The position numbers and the translations under genes are program-made. This document shows positions 8,094-16,240 of a DNA stretch of 64,000 nt, one piece after another. The notes below the pieces were generated by a model that saw nothing but the letters and a program-made list of their open reading frames with translations, was not told the origin of the DNA and searched no databases. This stretch comes from Haloimpatiens massiliensis. Lineage in GTDB: Bacteria > Bacillota > Clostridia > Clostridiales > Clostridiaceae. Each line of letters begins with the position of its first letter. Within the stretch, counting starts at the first letter, position 1. The DNA lies in the NCBI RefSeq assembly GCF_900184255.1, contig NZ_LT854637.1, positions 121,963-185,962 on the forward strand, in the 5' to 3' direction.

Positions 8094-10461
8094 AGAGAGA
8101 TTTGGCAAAGAAATTTTATTTTTTGATGGTGCTATGGGAACTATGTTGCAAAAAAGCGGGTTATTGGCAGGGGAGATTCCAGAAACCTACAACATGCTTC
8201 AACCAAATAAAATTATTGAAATACACCAAAAATATATAAAAGCAGGAGCAAATATAATTACAGCTAATACCTTTGGTGCTAATGAGTATAAGTTAAAAGG
8301 TACTAATTTTACCGTAGAAGAGATAGTGGAGAGTGGAGTAAATATTGCTAAAAAAGCTGGAAATGGAAAATATGTAGCTCTGGATGTGGGGCCTATTGGA
8401 CAGCTTTTAGAACCTATGGGGATTTTGTGTTTTGAAGAAGCTTACAATATATTTAAAAGACAAATAGTAGCAGGATATAAGGCAGGATGCAATCTAATAT
8501 TAATTGAGACTATGACAGATGTATATGAGGCTAAGGCGGCAGTGTTAGCTGCTAAGGAGAATACAGATTTACCTATACTATGTACTATGACCTTTGGAGA
8601 AGATGGAAGAACTTTAAGTGGCACAGATCCTCTAACTATGGTAACTATACTAGAAAGCTTAGGAGTAGATGCACTTGGAGTTAATTGTTCCTTTGGACCT
8701 AAGGAAATTAAAGAAATAATTAGAGAGATCTGTAAATATGCTCATTTACCTATTATGGTTCAACCTAATGCAGGATTACCACAAATTCAAGATGGAAAAT
8801 TAGTCTATAGTTTAGGTCCAGAAGAGTTTGCAATAAATATGAAGGACATAGCGCAGATGGGAGCAAGTATTTTAGGAGGATGCTGTGGAACAGATGAAAG
8901 ATATATAGAAGAAACTGTTAAGCTAATTAAAGGCATGAAAGTGGTTAAAACTGATGGCCCTAAAATCACTACTTTGTGTAGTTCTTCTAAGACAATTATA
9001 ATAGATGAAGGTGCTAAGGTAGCAAGTGACAGAATAAATCCTACAGGTAAAAAGGATTTTAAAGAAGCATTAGAAAATGAAGATGTAGATTTTCTACTTA
9101 ATCAAGTGGTTAAACAAAAGGATAGTGGTGTAGACTTTATAGATATAAATTTAGGACTGCCTGGTATAGATGAAAAAGGGGTTATGGTAAAGGCTATAAA
9201 GGAAATTCAAGCGATTATAAATACCCCTCTTCAAATTGATAGTTCGGACAGTAAGGTTATTGAGGCGTCAGTTAGAGTATATAATGGTAAGCCAATTATA
9301 AATTCTGTAAATGGTAGAAAAGAAATTATGGAAAAGATATTCCCTATAGTTAAGAAATACGGTGCTTGTGTAATAGGATTAACTCTGGATGAAAATGGGG
9401 TACCTTCCACTGCAGAAGAGAGATTTGCTATAGCAAAAAGAATAGTAAATAAGGCCCAGGAGTATGGAATCCCTAAGGAAAATATATTAATAGATTCATT
9501 GGTGCTTACAGTGTCAGCACAACAGAAGGAAGCCATAGAAACCTTAAAAACCGTTAGACTAGTAAAAGAAAGATTGGGAGTTAAAACTTTACTAGGAATA
9601 ACCAATATATCTTTTGGACTTCCTAGCAGAGGACTTTTAGATAGAACATATTTGTCCATGGCATTAGCTATGGGAGTTGATGCGGTTATAATAAACCCTA
9701 TGGATAGAGAAGCCATGAACACTGTATATGCTTATAGAGTAATTGATGGAGAGGATATTGGAGGAAAGAACTATGTGGGAAAAATCGCTCCTTTTAAAGA
9801 GAACTGTAAGCTGGAAAGTCAGGGGCAGGATAAAAGTTTAAAACATATGATTATATCAGGTCTAAAAGAAGAAACTGCAAATGCCACAAGGGAACTTCTA
9901 AATTTCAAAAATTCATTGGAAATTATAGAAGAATATTTGATACCAGCATTAGATGAAGTAGGCAAAAAATACGAGGAGGGGGAGATGTTTTTACCTCAGC
10001 TTATTCAATCGGCGGAAACAGTCAAAAGCGCTTTTGATATAATAAAAAATAACATTAAAGAGCAGGGAAAACAGGAGATTTATAAAGGGAAAATAATACT
10101 AGCTACAGTACAGGGAGATATTCACGATATAGGAAAAAATATAGTTAAATTACTTCTAGAAAACTATGGATTTAAAGTAATTGATTTAGGAAAAGATGTA
10201 CCAGTTAAAAAGGTAGTGGAGGAGGCAAGAATAAGGGATATAAAATTAATAGGGTTGAGTGCTTTGATGACCACTACAGTAAAGAGTATGGAAGAAACTA
10301 TTAAGGCTTTAAAAGAAAATGGACTAGATGTAGAGGTTTTTGTAGGTGGTGCGGTTTTAAATCCAGACTACGCAAAAAACATAGGTGCTAATTATTATGC
10401 AAAAGATGCTAGAGAATCTGTCAAAATAGCTCAAGAAATATTTAAGGAATCTACAAGGTAA
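8083..10461 (+). CDS. metH: Cobalamin-dependent methionine synthase (no activation domain)
   Basis: About 792 residues from a GTG at 8083, chosen because GAGGG lies about 5 nt upstream; the frame is open further 5' but that would run inside the previous gene. Domains in order: homocysteine methyltransferase (about 1-290, DGAMGTMLQ, zinc ligands Cys202 and the CC of GGCCGT at 267-268), pterin-binding methyltetrahydrofolate domain (about 310-560), cobalamin cap and Rossmann B12 domain (DIHDIG at 679-684, His681 being the expected cobalt ligand). E. coli MetH is about 1,227 residues because it also carries the activation domain; here that domain is the preceding gene. It transfers a methyl group from methyltetrahydrofolate to homocysteine in the cytoplasm. 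Confidence 0.95.
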   Translation: MIIRERFGKEILFFDGAMGTMLQKSGLLAGEIPETYNMLQPNKIIEIHQKYIKAGANIITANTFGANEYKLKGTNFTVEEIVESGVNIAKKAGNGKYVALDVGPIGQLLEPMGILCFEEAYNIFKRQIVAGYKAGCNLILIETMTDVYEAKAAVLAAKENTDLPILCTMTFGEDGRTLSGTDPLTMVTILESLGVDALGVNCSFGPKEIKEIIREICKYAHLPIMVQPNAGLPQIQDGKLVYSLGPEEFAINMKDIAQMGASILGGCCGTDERYIEETVKLIKGMKVVKTDGPKITTLCSSSKTIIIDEGAKVASDRINPTGKKDFKEALENEDVDFLLNQVVKQKDSGVDFIDINLGLPGIDEKGVMVKAIKEIQAIINTPLQIDSSDSKVIEASVRVYNGKPIINSVNGRKEIMEKIFPIVKKYGACVIGLTLDENGVPSTAEERFAIAKRIVNKAQEYGIPKENILIDSLVLTVSAQQKEAIETLKTVRLVKERLGVKTLLGITNISFGLPSRGLLDRTYLSMALAMGVDAVIINPMDREAMNTVYAYRVIDGEDIGGKNYVGKIAPFKENCKLESQGQDKSLKHMIISGLKEETANATRELLNFKNSLEIIEEYLIPALDEVGKKYEEGEMFLPQLIQSAETVKSAFDIIKNNIKEQGKQEIYKGKIILATVQGDIHDIGKNIVKLLLENYGFKVIDLGKDVPVKKVVEEARIRDIKLIGLSALMTTTVKSMEETIKALKENGLDVEVFVGGAVLNPDYAKNIGANYYAKDARESVKIAQEIFKESTR

Positions 10462-10538
10462 AAAGAATCATAGCACAATTTTACAAGTATATAATTTAGC
10501 ATTATAAAAAAATATAGAAAATGTATTGAAGAAATATG

Positions 10539-10598
10539 TTGACATGCTTTAAAAAAGGTGTTAACATATTTTTTAATTTACAAAACACAAATGTGTTT
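10539..10598 (+). promoter_or_regulatory. Promoter with overlapping palindromic operator before the symporter
   Basis: TTGACA (10539-10544), a 17-bp spacer and TAACAT (10562-10567) form a good promoter. Just past the expected start lies the inverted repeat AAACACA-AA-TGTGTTT (10583-10598), placed where a repressor would block initiation or early elongation. Confidence 0.6.
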
Positions 10599-10637
10599 GC
10601 ACAACGTACACAAAATAGGAAAAGGGGGTAAAAATAG

Positions 10638-10670
10638 ATGAACTTAGAGGATAGTGAGACACTTAGTTAA
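10638..10670 (+). CDS. 10-codon leader ORF ahead of the symporter
   Basis: ATG at 10638 follows GGGGG (10624-10628) with a 9-nt gap and encodes only MNLEDSETLS before TAA. The ribosome site is as strong as that of the symporter gene 36 nt downstream. It may be a translated leader controlling the symporter, or chance; no attenuator hairpin is evident. Confidence 0.4.
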   Translation: MNLEDSETLS

Positions 10671-10705
10671 AAAAATTCATACATAAATAAGAAGGGGGCA
10701 AACAA

Positions 10706-11902
10706 ATGAAAAAGGTAGGTTTATTACCAAGACTTATGTTAGCAATTTTATTAGGTATTATTATAGGGTCAGTATCATTGAAGGTAGGCAATTACGCTAT
10801 ACCTAGAATTTTTATTACATTTAGTGAATTATTTGGGGCTTTTTTAGGATTTATAATTCCTTGCATAATAATAGCTTTTGTGGCACCGGGAATTGCTGAG
10901 CTGGGAAAAGAATCAGGAAAACTACTAGCGCTGACAGCTGCTATTGCATACATTTCAACTGTAATAGCGGGAACAGTTTCATATTTTGTAGGAATGGCTA
11001 TATTACCTAAAATATTAAAGGCAGGAGAAGTAACTAAAAAATCAGGAGTAGATATAAAACCATATTTTTCATTAAATATAGATCCTGTTATGGGAGTAAT
11101 GACAGCGCTGGTAATGGCTTTTATGCTTGGAGTTGGAATGTCAAAAATTAAAGGAAAGACATTACTACAAAGTGCAAAGGATTTTCAAGATATAATATCC
11201 TTAGTGATTAAAAATATATTAATACCTTTTGTACCAGTGTACATTATAGGCATATTTATTAAATTAACCATTTCCGGAGATATATTTAGAACATTAAAGG
11301 CGTTTTCATCAGTATATATTATTTTATTTTTACTTCAAATTGCGTATTTATTTGCACAGTATAGTATGGCATGGTTGATAAGTAGAAAAAAACCTTTTAA
11401 GTCTATTAAAAATATGATACCAGCGTATTTTACTGCTTTAGGAACTCAATCATCAGCAGCTACTATACCAGTAACTTTGCAGAGTGCAAGAAAAAATGGT
11501 ATTTCAGAAGATATATCTGACTTTGTTATTCCCTTATGTGCTACTATACACTTAGCAGGAGATACAATAACTTTAGTATTAGCATCTATGGGAGTTATGA
11601 TTATGAATGGTGTTATGCCAACTTTTAGCACTATGTTTCCATTCATATTAATGCTAGGAGTAACTATGGTAGCAGCACCTGGAATACCAGGGGGAGGAGT
11701 TATGGCGTCTTTAGGACTTCTTAAAGATATGCTTATGTTCAATCCGGCCCAACAAGGTCTTATGATTGCCCTTCATGCTGCGCAAGATAGTTTTGGAACA
11801 GCTACTAATGTTACAGGGGATGGAGCTATAGCAATAATTGTAGATACCATTGCTAAAAGAAGCGAAGCTAAAGAAGTAAACTTAGAATTACAAGAAGCAT
11901 AA
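10706..11902 (+). CDS. Dicarboxylate/amino acid:cation symporter (DAACS family)
   Basis: A 398-residue membrane protein starting with ATG after GAAGGGGGC. It has about eight transmembrane helices plus the two re-entrant hairpins typical of GltP/DctA/SstT-type carriers. Family motifs include the Ser-rich hairpin GTQSSAATIPVTLQ, the segment VIPLCATIHLAGDT, and the late APGIPGGGVMASLGLL and AAQDSFGTATNVTGDGA stretches. Such carriers couple uptake of C4-dicarboxylates, glutamate/aspartate or serine/threonine to Na+ or H+. The DSFGTATNVTGDG motif fits the family binding site, but the substrate cannot be fixed by eye. It has its own promoter and leader. Its 3' side runs straight into the inverted-repeat element. 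Confidence 0.9.
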   Translation: MKKVGLLPRLMLAILLGIIIGSVSLKVGNYAIPRIFITFSELFGAFLGFIIPCIIIAFVAPGIAELGKESGKLLALTAAIAYISTVIAGTVSYFVGMAILPKILKAGEVTKKSGVDIKPYFSLNIDPVMGVMTALVMAFMLGVGMSKIKGKTLLQSAKDFQDIISLVIKNILIPFVPVYIIGIFIKLTISGDIFRTLKAFSSVYIILFLLQIAYLFAQYSMAWLISRKKPFKSIKNMIPAYFTALGTQSSAATIPVTLQSARKNGISEDISDFVIPLCATIHLAGDTITLVLASMGVMIMNGVMPTFSTMFPFILMLGVTMVAAPGIPGGGVMASLGLLKDMLMFNPAQQGLMIALHAAQDSFGTATNVTGDGAIAIIVDTIAKRSEAKEVNLELQEA

Positions 11903-11934
11903 AATAAGAAAATTGTGGAGCAATACATTGAAGG

Positions 11935-12164
11935 AAAATCTGATTTTAATTCCGTAATAAATGTGTAATTTGGGACTGTTCACAATACGCCAAGAACTTC
12001 TAAATGTCCCACAGTTAAAGACCCTAAAGCTTTCAAACTCACTCGTTCCTCGTTCAAACATGAAAGCTTCTTAACGGGTCTTTAACTGTGAGACATAAGA
12101 AGTTCTAAGGCTAGTTCAATAGTCCCAAATTCTACATTTATTACTACATTAAAATCAGATTTTT
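11935..12164. repeat. Outer hairpin A (about 230 nt)
   Basis: The left arm starts AAAATCTGATTTTAAT and the right arm ends with its exact complement (ATTAAAATCAGATTTT). Further paired blocks are AATTTGGGACT/AGTCCCAAATT and CAGTTAAAGACCC/GGGTCTTTAACTG. An asymmetric internal loop (GTTCACAATACGCC opposite AAGGCTAGTTCAAT) and an apical AAGCTTTCA/TGAAAGCTT stem complete it. Confidence 0.85.
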
Positions 12165-12191
12165 AGTTTAATATGTATGCGTTTTGAGAGG

Positions 12192-12238
12192 AGAAGCCTA
12201 CTAAAGGATAATTTTCCTCCGCTTCGCTATGGAAAATC
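12192..12238. repeat. Inner inverted repeat B (left copy)
   Basis: GCCTACTAAAGGA followed by ATTTTCCTC and GCTATGGAAAAT; the same blocks recur in reverse complement at 12685-12733. It contains a small local hairpin, ATTTTCC/GGAAAAT. Confidence 0.7.
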
Positions 12239-12305
12239 TTCTATTTATAAAAAAGAAAGCGCTCATAATATTTTTTAGGCGTAGCCTTTCGTTTAATCTA
12301 CAATC

Positions 12306-12368
12306 CTAGTTACTAATAATATTTTAACTAATTATGAGATATAATTAGTTACTTTGATTAGTAACTAG
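12306..12368. repeat. Double nested hairpin C
   Basis: Outer arms CTAGTTACTAAT (12306-12317) and ATTAGTAACTAG (12357-12368) enclose inner arms TAACTAATTAT (12325-12335) and ATAATTAGTTA (12341-12351). Both pairs are perfect. Confidence 0.85.
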
Positions 12369-12420
12369 TGTATACCAAATTATTAAAATATTAAATAAAA
12401 CTTAATATTTTTTGCCGTAA

Positions 12421-12550
12421 GGTACACGAAAAGAAATAACAAGTCAAAGATGCTAGTATATTTTGTGTCAGGCAAGTAAGCAGGTTCCGTCGCTAGTAAG
12501 ACTATCGGTGGGTTCTGCTGACGCAAAATAGACTACTATACTGACTTGTA
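12421..12550. repeat. Palindromic repeat family D, copy 1
   Basis: About 130 bp with AACAAGTCA near the left and TGACTTGT near the right end, TTTTGTGTCA facing TGACGCAAAA, and a GC-richer centre (CAGGTTCCGTCGC ... GGTGGGTTCTGCTG). A closely similar copy is at 29761-29917, so this is a dispersed family. Confidence 0.85.
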
Positions 12551-12684
12551 TAAACCCTAGCTTTTATATTTACGCTAGCTAACGCCAATAAGATATTTTT
12601 AAAGTGCTTGAAAAGAAAAGCTATAGCTATTCTATTTAATGAAATTGTTATAGCTTTTTTGCTATTCCATTTATTTAATTAAAA

Positions 12685-12733
12685 ATTTTCCGTAACATAG
12701 TAGAGGAAAATCCTCCTTTAGTAGGCCGTCTGC
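12685..12733. repeat. Inner inverted repeat B' (right copy)
   Basis: Reverse complement of the B block: ATTTTCCGTAACATAG, GAGGAAAATCCTCC and TTTAGTAGGCC. Together with B it extends the outer inverted repeats inward. Confidence 0.7.
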
Positions 12734-12758
12734 CCCATAAGTAATGTACGTATGAACC

Positions 12759-12992
12759 GAAAAATCTGTCTTTAAGGTAACAATAAATATATTTTTTTAG
12801 ACTATTGAGCTAGCCTTAGAAATTCTTTGTTTTCAAATTTCAATACCCGTTAAGAAGCTTTCATGTTTGAGCGCCGTTAGAAGCGAGTTTGAAAGCTTTA
12901 GGGTATTGAAATTTGAAAACATTAGAATTTCTTGGCGTACTGCGAACAGTCTAATAAAATATATTTATTGTGGACTTAAAGACAGATTTTTC
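12759..12992. repeat. Outer hairpin A' (inverted copy of A, about 234 nt)
   Basis: Ends GAAAAATCTGTCTTTAAG and CTTAAAGACAGATTTTTC. Read on the minus strand it follows hairpin A block by block. The stems differ in sequence from A but stay complementary, while the internal loop and apical region are nearly the same as in A. Confidence 0.85.
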
Positions 12993-13022
12993 TTATAGCA
13001 CTTGCTTCACAATATATGCTTT

Positions 13023-13532
13023 TTAGTTAGTAACTGGTGGTGTAAAGGTTCTTTGGGCAAGTTCTGAGTCTAACATAAATAGACCGTGGCTGTCATCTTT
13101 TAATAATTTAAGTTTTTTTACAAGTTTACTGAAACTAGCTTCCTCCTCTACTTGTTCGTCTATATACCATTTTAGAAAGCTTATAGTAGCATGCTCCCTT
13201 TCTTCAGTGGCTATATCGCTAAGATGATAAATTCTGCTAGTCACTAATTTTTCATGTTTTAGAGCTTTTTCAAATACATCTAAAGCAGATTCATATTCAT
13301 TACAAGGTTTTTCTATAGAATCTAAAGTAACTCTTCCATCCATTTCATTTATATAGTTAAAAAGTTTCATAGCGTGGAACCTTTCTTCTTCTGCTTGAAC
13401 TTTGAAAAAATTTCCGAAACCTTCCAAGTCTAATGATTCACAGTATGCTGCCATTGCTAAATAAAGGTATTCAGAATAAAATTCATAGTTAACTTGTTTA
13501 TTTAGTTCATCAAATAATCTTTGGCTAATCAT
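13023..13532 (-). CDS. ftnA: Ferritin (FtnA-type, 169 aa)
   Basis: A 169-residue four-helix ferritin without haem-binding features. Visible ferroxidase ligands are Glu17, Glu50 and His53 (AEEERFH), Glu94, and Gln127/Glu130 in DEQVEEE, the pattern of bacterial FtnA. It oxidises Fe(II) and stores iron as a mineral core inside a 24-subunit shell in the cytoplasm. I chose the ATG at 13532 because GAGGAG lies 8 nt upstream; an in-frame GTG nine bases earlier is too close to that site. The stop lies only about 10 bp from the inverted-repeat element, into which this gene would be transcribed. Confidence 0.95.
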   Translation of the reverse strand: MISQRLFDELNKQVNYEFYSEYLYLAMAAYCESLDLEGFGNFFKVQAEEERFHAMKLFNYINEMDGRVTLDSIEKPCNEYESALDVFEKALKHEKLVTSRIYHLSDIATEEREHATISFLKWYIDEQVEEEASFSKLVKKLKLLKDDSHGLFMLDSELAQRTFTPPVTN

Positions 13533-13692
13533 ATTAATCACTCCTCATAAATAATATCTAATAATAAATATTATTAGTTAATTAAATTATAATATTCATT
13601 AGTAATTTTGGCAAGAATTATACGATTTTATATGTGTATCATGTAAAATTATATTTATAAAAAATAAAGAATTACCTACTAATAGATAAAAA

Positions 13693-14895
13693 TTAAGGTA
13701 GGAGCTTATCTATATTTATCACTCCACTTCCTTGTAGATTTTTAGGCATATTTAATAGCGTACAAGAAACTTTCAGTAAGGATAAAATATCCTGAAATTT
13801 TAGATTATGATTATTTTCTAATAATAATGCGCAAAGGCCACATACATAAGCTACAGCACAAGAGGTACCTGTGTAAGAGGTATAGAGTTTTTTTATAGGT
13901 CTAGGATATATTTTCATATTGTTTCTTTGCGATAAGTAAGATGGATCGCTATTTAGAGAGGTTAAGTTTACACAAGCGGCTACTAAATCTGGTTTTTGAA
14001 AGTTTTTATAAGGGCCTGAAGAAGAAAATTCATAGGGCTTAGGAGGATAATGACAAGTGTCTATTCCACCTACAGTAATACAGCTACTTAGAGTAGCTAT
14101 GCCTCTTATAGAACTTTGAGTATTTCCATTATGGCCAGCAGGTACGAGAATTGTAATACCTTTTTCCTGGGCTTTTTTAAATATGGAATCAAATAGAGAT
14201 AGTATAAAAGAATTATTGTTTAAAAATTCAAAAGGGAGACAAATTAGCTTTATGTTATTTAATTCGCTTTCATCTATTAATGTTTCCAAGGCAAAGAGTA
14301 TGTCGGAAATAAAGCCTTTTCCAGCACCGTTAAAAGCTTTTATACAGTATATATGACTGTTTTCTGCAATACCTTTAAATCTACCATTTGAATTTTCACC
14401 ACTTCCGCATAAAAGACCGCTTATAAAAGTACCATGACCGTTATCGTCATATGCATAACTATAATCTCTAATTAAGTCTTTAAATTGTACTATTTTATTA
14501 AAAGGTTTTTTCAGATCCTCGTGGGGATAAACTCCAGTGTCTACTAAACCAATTCCTATTCCTCTGCCACTTAATCTGTAGTTCCCTTTAAGAGAAATAC
14601 TATTAGTTTCTTGTATACTTTGTTCTTCACCACAGATTAAGGCAATTTCATCAAAACAAGCATAATCTATTTCAGGATGTTCTAGTAGCCTACCTAGGCT
14701 ATAAGGAGAAACGTAAGCACAAAATGTGTTTAAACTTGGAATGCTTCTGACTATATTTCCCTTATAGCGATTAATTTTGCCTTCTATTTTTTTCTTTAGG
14801 GTTTTGTAGTGTAGCAATACTCTGTAGTTTTTATATTCATTATTATCTAGAGAAAACTTTAAGTTTTTTTCTAACTTGTTTTTAAATGAAAACAT
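13693..14895 (-). CDS. Subtilisin-like serine peptidase (S8), intracellular type
   Basis: 400 residues with no signal peptide. Catalytic residues are Asp119 (GLVDTGVYPHED), His154 (DDNGHGTFISG) and Ser345 (SYTGTSCAVAY). The first 100 residues resemble an inhibitory pro-region. At the oxyanion position the usual AGN reads PAGHNG (252-257), so His255 stands where Asn is expected and an Asn follows it; this may change rate or specificity. Clostridial genomes have several such subtilases, some in spore germination (Csp), but nothing nearby supports that role. It is transcribed alone. A second, shorter subtilase with a RiPP context is at 62397. Confidence 0.88.
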   Translation of the reverse strand: MFSFKNKLEKNLKFSLDNNEYKNYRVLLHYKTLKKKIEGKINRYKGNIVRSIPSLNTFCAYVSPYSLGRLLEHPEIDYACFDEIALICGEEQSIQETNSISLKGNYRLSGRGIGIGLVDTGVYPHEDLKKPFNKIVQFKDLIRDYSYAYDDNGHGTFISGLLCGSGENSNGRFKGIAENSHIYCIKAFNGAGKGFISDILFALETLIDESELNNIKLICLPFEFLNNNSFILSLFDSIFKKAQEKGITILVPAGHNGNTQSSIRGIATLSSCITVGGIDTCHYPPKPYEFSSSGPYKNFQKPDLVAACVNLTSLNSDPSYLSQRNNMKIYPRPIKKLYTSYTGTSCAVAYVCGLCALLLENNHNLKFQDILSLLKVSCTLLNMPKNLQGSGVINIDKLLP

Positions 14896-15053
14896 TATAT
14901 AAAAAACCCCCTAAAAGTGTTACACTATATTATAGTTTAAAATAAAGCTAAGTGTTAAAATAAAAATGAGGTTTTATATAATTTAGTATATGAAATAAAT
15001 ATATTTATAATTATATAAATAAAAAAAAATTATAGATTCGGAGGAGAGTTACT

Positions 15054-15236
15054 ATGCCAATAATTGATTTTAAATGCAAGGAATGCGGAAGTGAATTTTT
15101 TGAAATAGTTTCATCTGATGAAAAAGTTAAATGCCCTAAATGCAATAGTGAGGAAGTGGAAAGAGTTTACAAGGGAAAGTATTATGGAAAGAATTCCTGC
15201 GGTGGAAACTGCTCATGTTGTGGAGGGTGCCACTAA
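15054..15236 (+). CDS. FmdB-type zinc-ribbon small protein
   Basis: A 60-residue protein with the FmdB/CxxC_CxxC_SSSS regulatory zinc ribbon: CKECGSEF near residue 8 and CPKCNSEEVERVYKG. A Cys/Gly-rich tail (NSCGGNCSCCGGCH) adds further possible metal ligands. The start ATG follows CGGAGGAGAG. Members occur widely as tiny proteins of unknown role; metal binding is the only safe inference. Transcribed alone, convergent with the LysR gene. Confidence 0.85.
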   Translation: MPIIDFKCKECGSEFFEIVSSDEKVKCPKCNSEEVERVYKGKYYGKNSCGGNCSCCGGCH

Positions 15237-15246
15237 AAAAGACGTT

Positions 15247-15297
15247 ATAAGCTGAGATTTACATGGAGTAAAGAACTATAGATAAATCTCAGCTTAT
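15247..15297 (-). terminator. Hairpin terminator between FmdB and LysR genes
   Basis: A perfect 15-bp stem, ATAAGCTGAGATTTA with its complement. The T-run (CTTTTTT) lies on the minus-strand exit, so it best terminates the lysR transcript; it may slow plus-strand transcription too. Confidence 0.7.
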
Positions 15298-15312
15298 GAA
15301 TATCTTATAATA

Positions 15313-16209
15313 TTAAAGTTTAAGGTTGTATTCATCAGCGCAAAGTTTTAGAAAAGCCTTGCCGCAAGGCGTTAGTGTGCGTTTGAAATTTATTATTAAA
15401 TATATACCTCTATTGATATTGATGTCTTTTATTTTACTTATTTTTAATTTGCTAGAATTAGAGCAATTTTCAAAGATTTTCTTTGAAACTATGGAAATCC
15501 CCATACCTGTATTTACAAACTGAATTAAAGTATCTATGTTATTTACTTCGCATATAACATTTAGGGAGTTTAAATTTATACCATATTTTTTAAATTCAGC
15601 TTCCATAGTAGCTCTAGTAGCAGAAGATTTCTCTCTCATTATGAACCTTTGTTTCTTTAATGTATCTACATCTACTATATCTGGTAAATTTAAGTTTTTA
15701 CTGGAGATTATAACTAATTCGTCTTCTAGTAATTTATAACTTTTAATTTTATCATCTTCTATGTAAGTTCCTACTATCCCTAATTCATGGTCAAAATTTA
15801 ATATGCTCTTAACAATATTGCCTGAACTGAGTTCTTTTACATCAAAAGTGGTTTCAGGATATTTATTTCCAAATTTTAAAATTAATTTTGGAACTATTGA
15901 ATTACAAGGAGTAGTACTGGCCAATAAACTTAGTTTGCCACATATATTATTATTAAAGCAAGACACATGGCTTACAGCGTTATTTCTGATATTGATTATG
16001 TCAATAGCATATTCCAGGAAAGATTCTCCAGCCGGTGTTAAATTTACTTCTTTAGAAGTTCTGTCAAAAAGTTGTACATTTAAATCTTTTTCTAAACTAG
16101 AAATATGAGAACTTATAGTAGGTTGTGATAAAAAAATGTCATTTGCAGCTTTGGAGAAACTTTTTAGTTTTGCAACACTTATAAAAGCTTCTATTTGCTT
16201 AAAATCCAT
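15313..16209 (-). CDS. LysR-family transcriptional regulator
   Basis: 298 residues, the usual LysR length. The N-terminal winged helix (1-60) reads MDFKQIEAFISVAKLKSFS then AANDIFLSQPTISSHISSLE; the rest is the periplasmic-binding-like effector domain. It lies 31 bp downstream of a small YdcZ-type membrane protein in the same direction, with its own AAGGGGGA ribosome site. Unlike the common divergent arrangement, regulator and possible target are co-directional. The effector is unknown. Confidence 0.9.
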   Translation of the reverse strand: MDFKQIEAFISVAKLKSFSKAANDIFLSQPTISSHISSLEKDLNVQLFDRTSKEVNLTPAGESFLEYAIDIINIRNNAVSHVSCFNNNICGKLSLLASTTPCNSIVPKLILKFGNKYPETTFDVKELSSGNIVKSILNFDHELGIVGTYIEDDKIKSYKLLEDELVIISSKNLNLPDIVDVDTLKKQRFIMREKSSATRATMEAEFKKYGINLNSLNVICEVNNIDTLIQFVNTGMGISIVSKKIFENCSNSSKLKISKIKDININRGIYLIINFKRTLTPCGKAFLKLCADEYNLKL

Positions 16210-16240
16210 GAAAAATCCCCCTTAAAATTTTATAAGAAAA

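Larger units (their letters stand above)
11911..13013. repeat. Composite long inverted-repeat element filling a convergent intergenic gap
   Basis: About 1.1 kb without a gene, between the convergent symporter and ferritin genes. The outer parts (about 11911-12300 and 12590-13013) are imperfect inverted copies of one another over some 300 bp, and each outer part is itself a long hairpin. Inside lie a pair of inner inverted repeats, a double hairpin and a copy of a second palindromic repeat family. No open frame of useful length or ribosome site is seen. It could be a non-autonomous palindromic transposon-like element, a structured RNA or an elaborate bidirectional terminator. Confidence 0.8.

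Noticed and set aside
11911..13013. CRISPR array or tandem repeats
   Set aside because: The repeats are inverted and nested, of unequal size and not separated by regular spacers; no cas genes are near.
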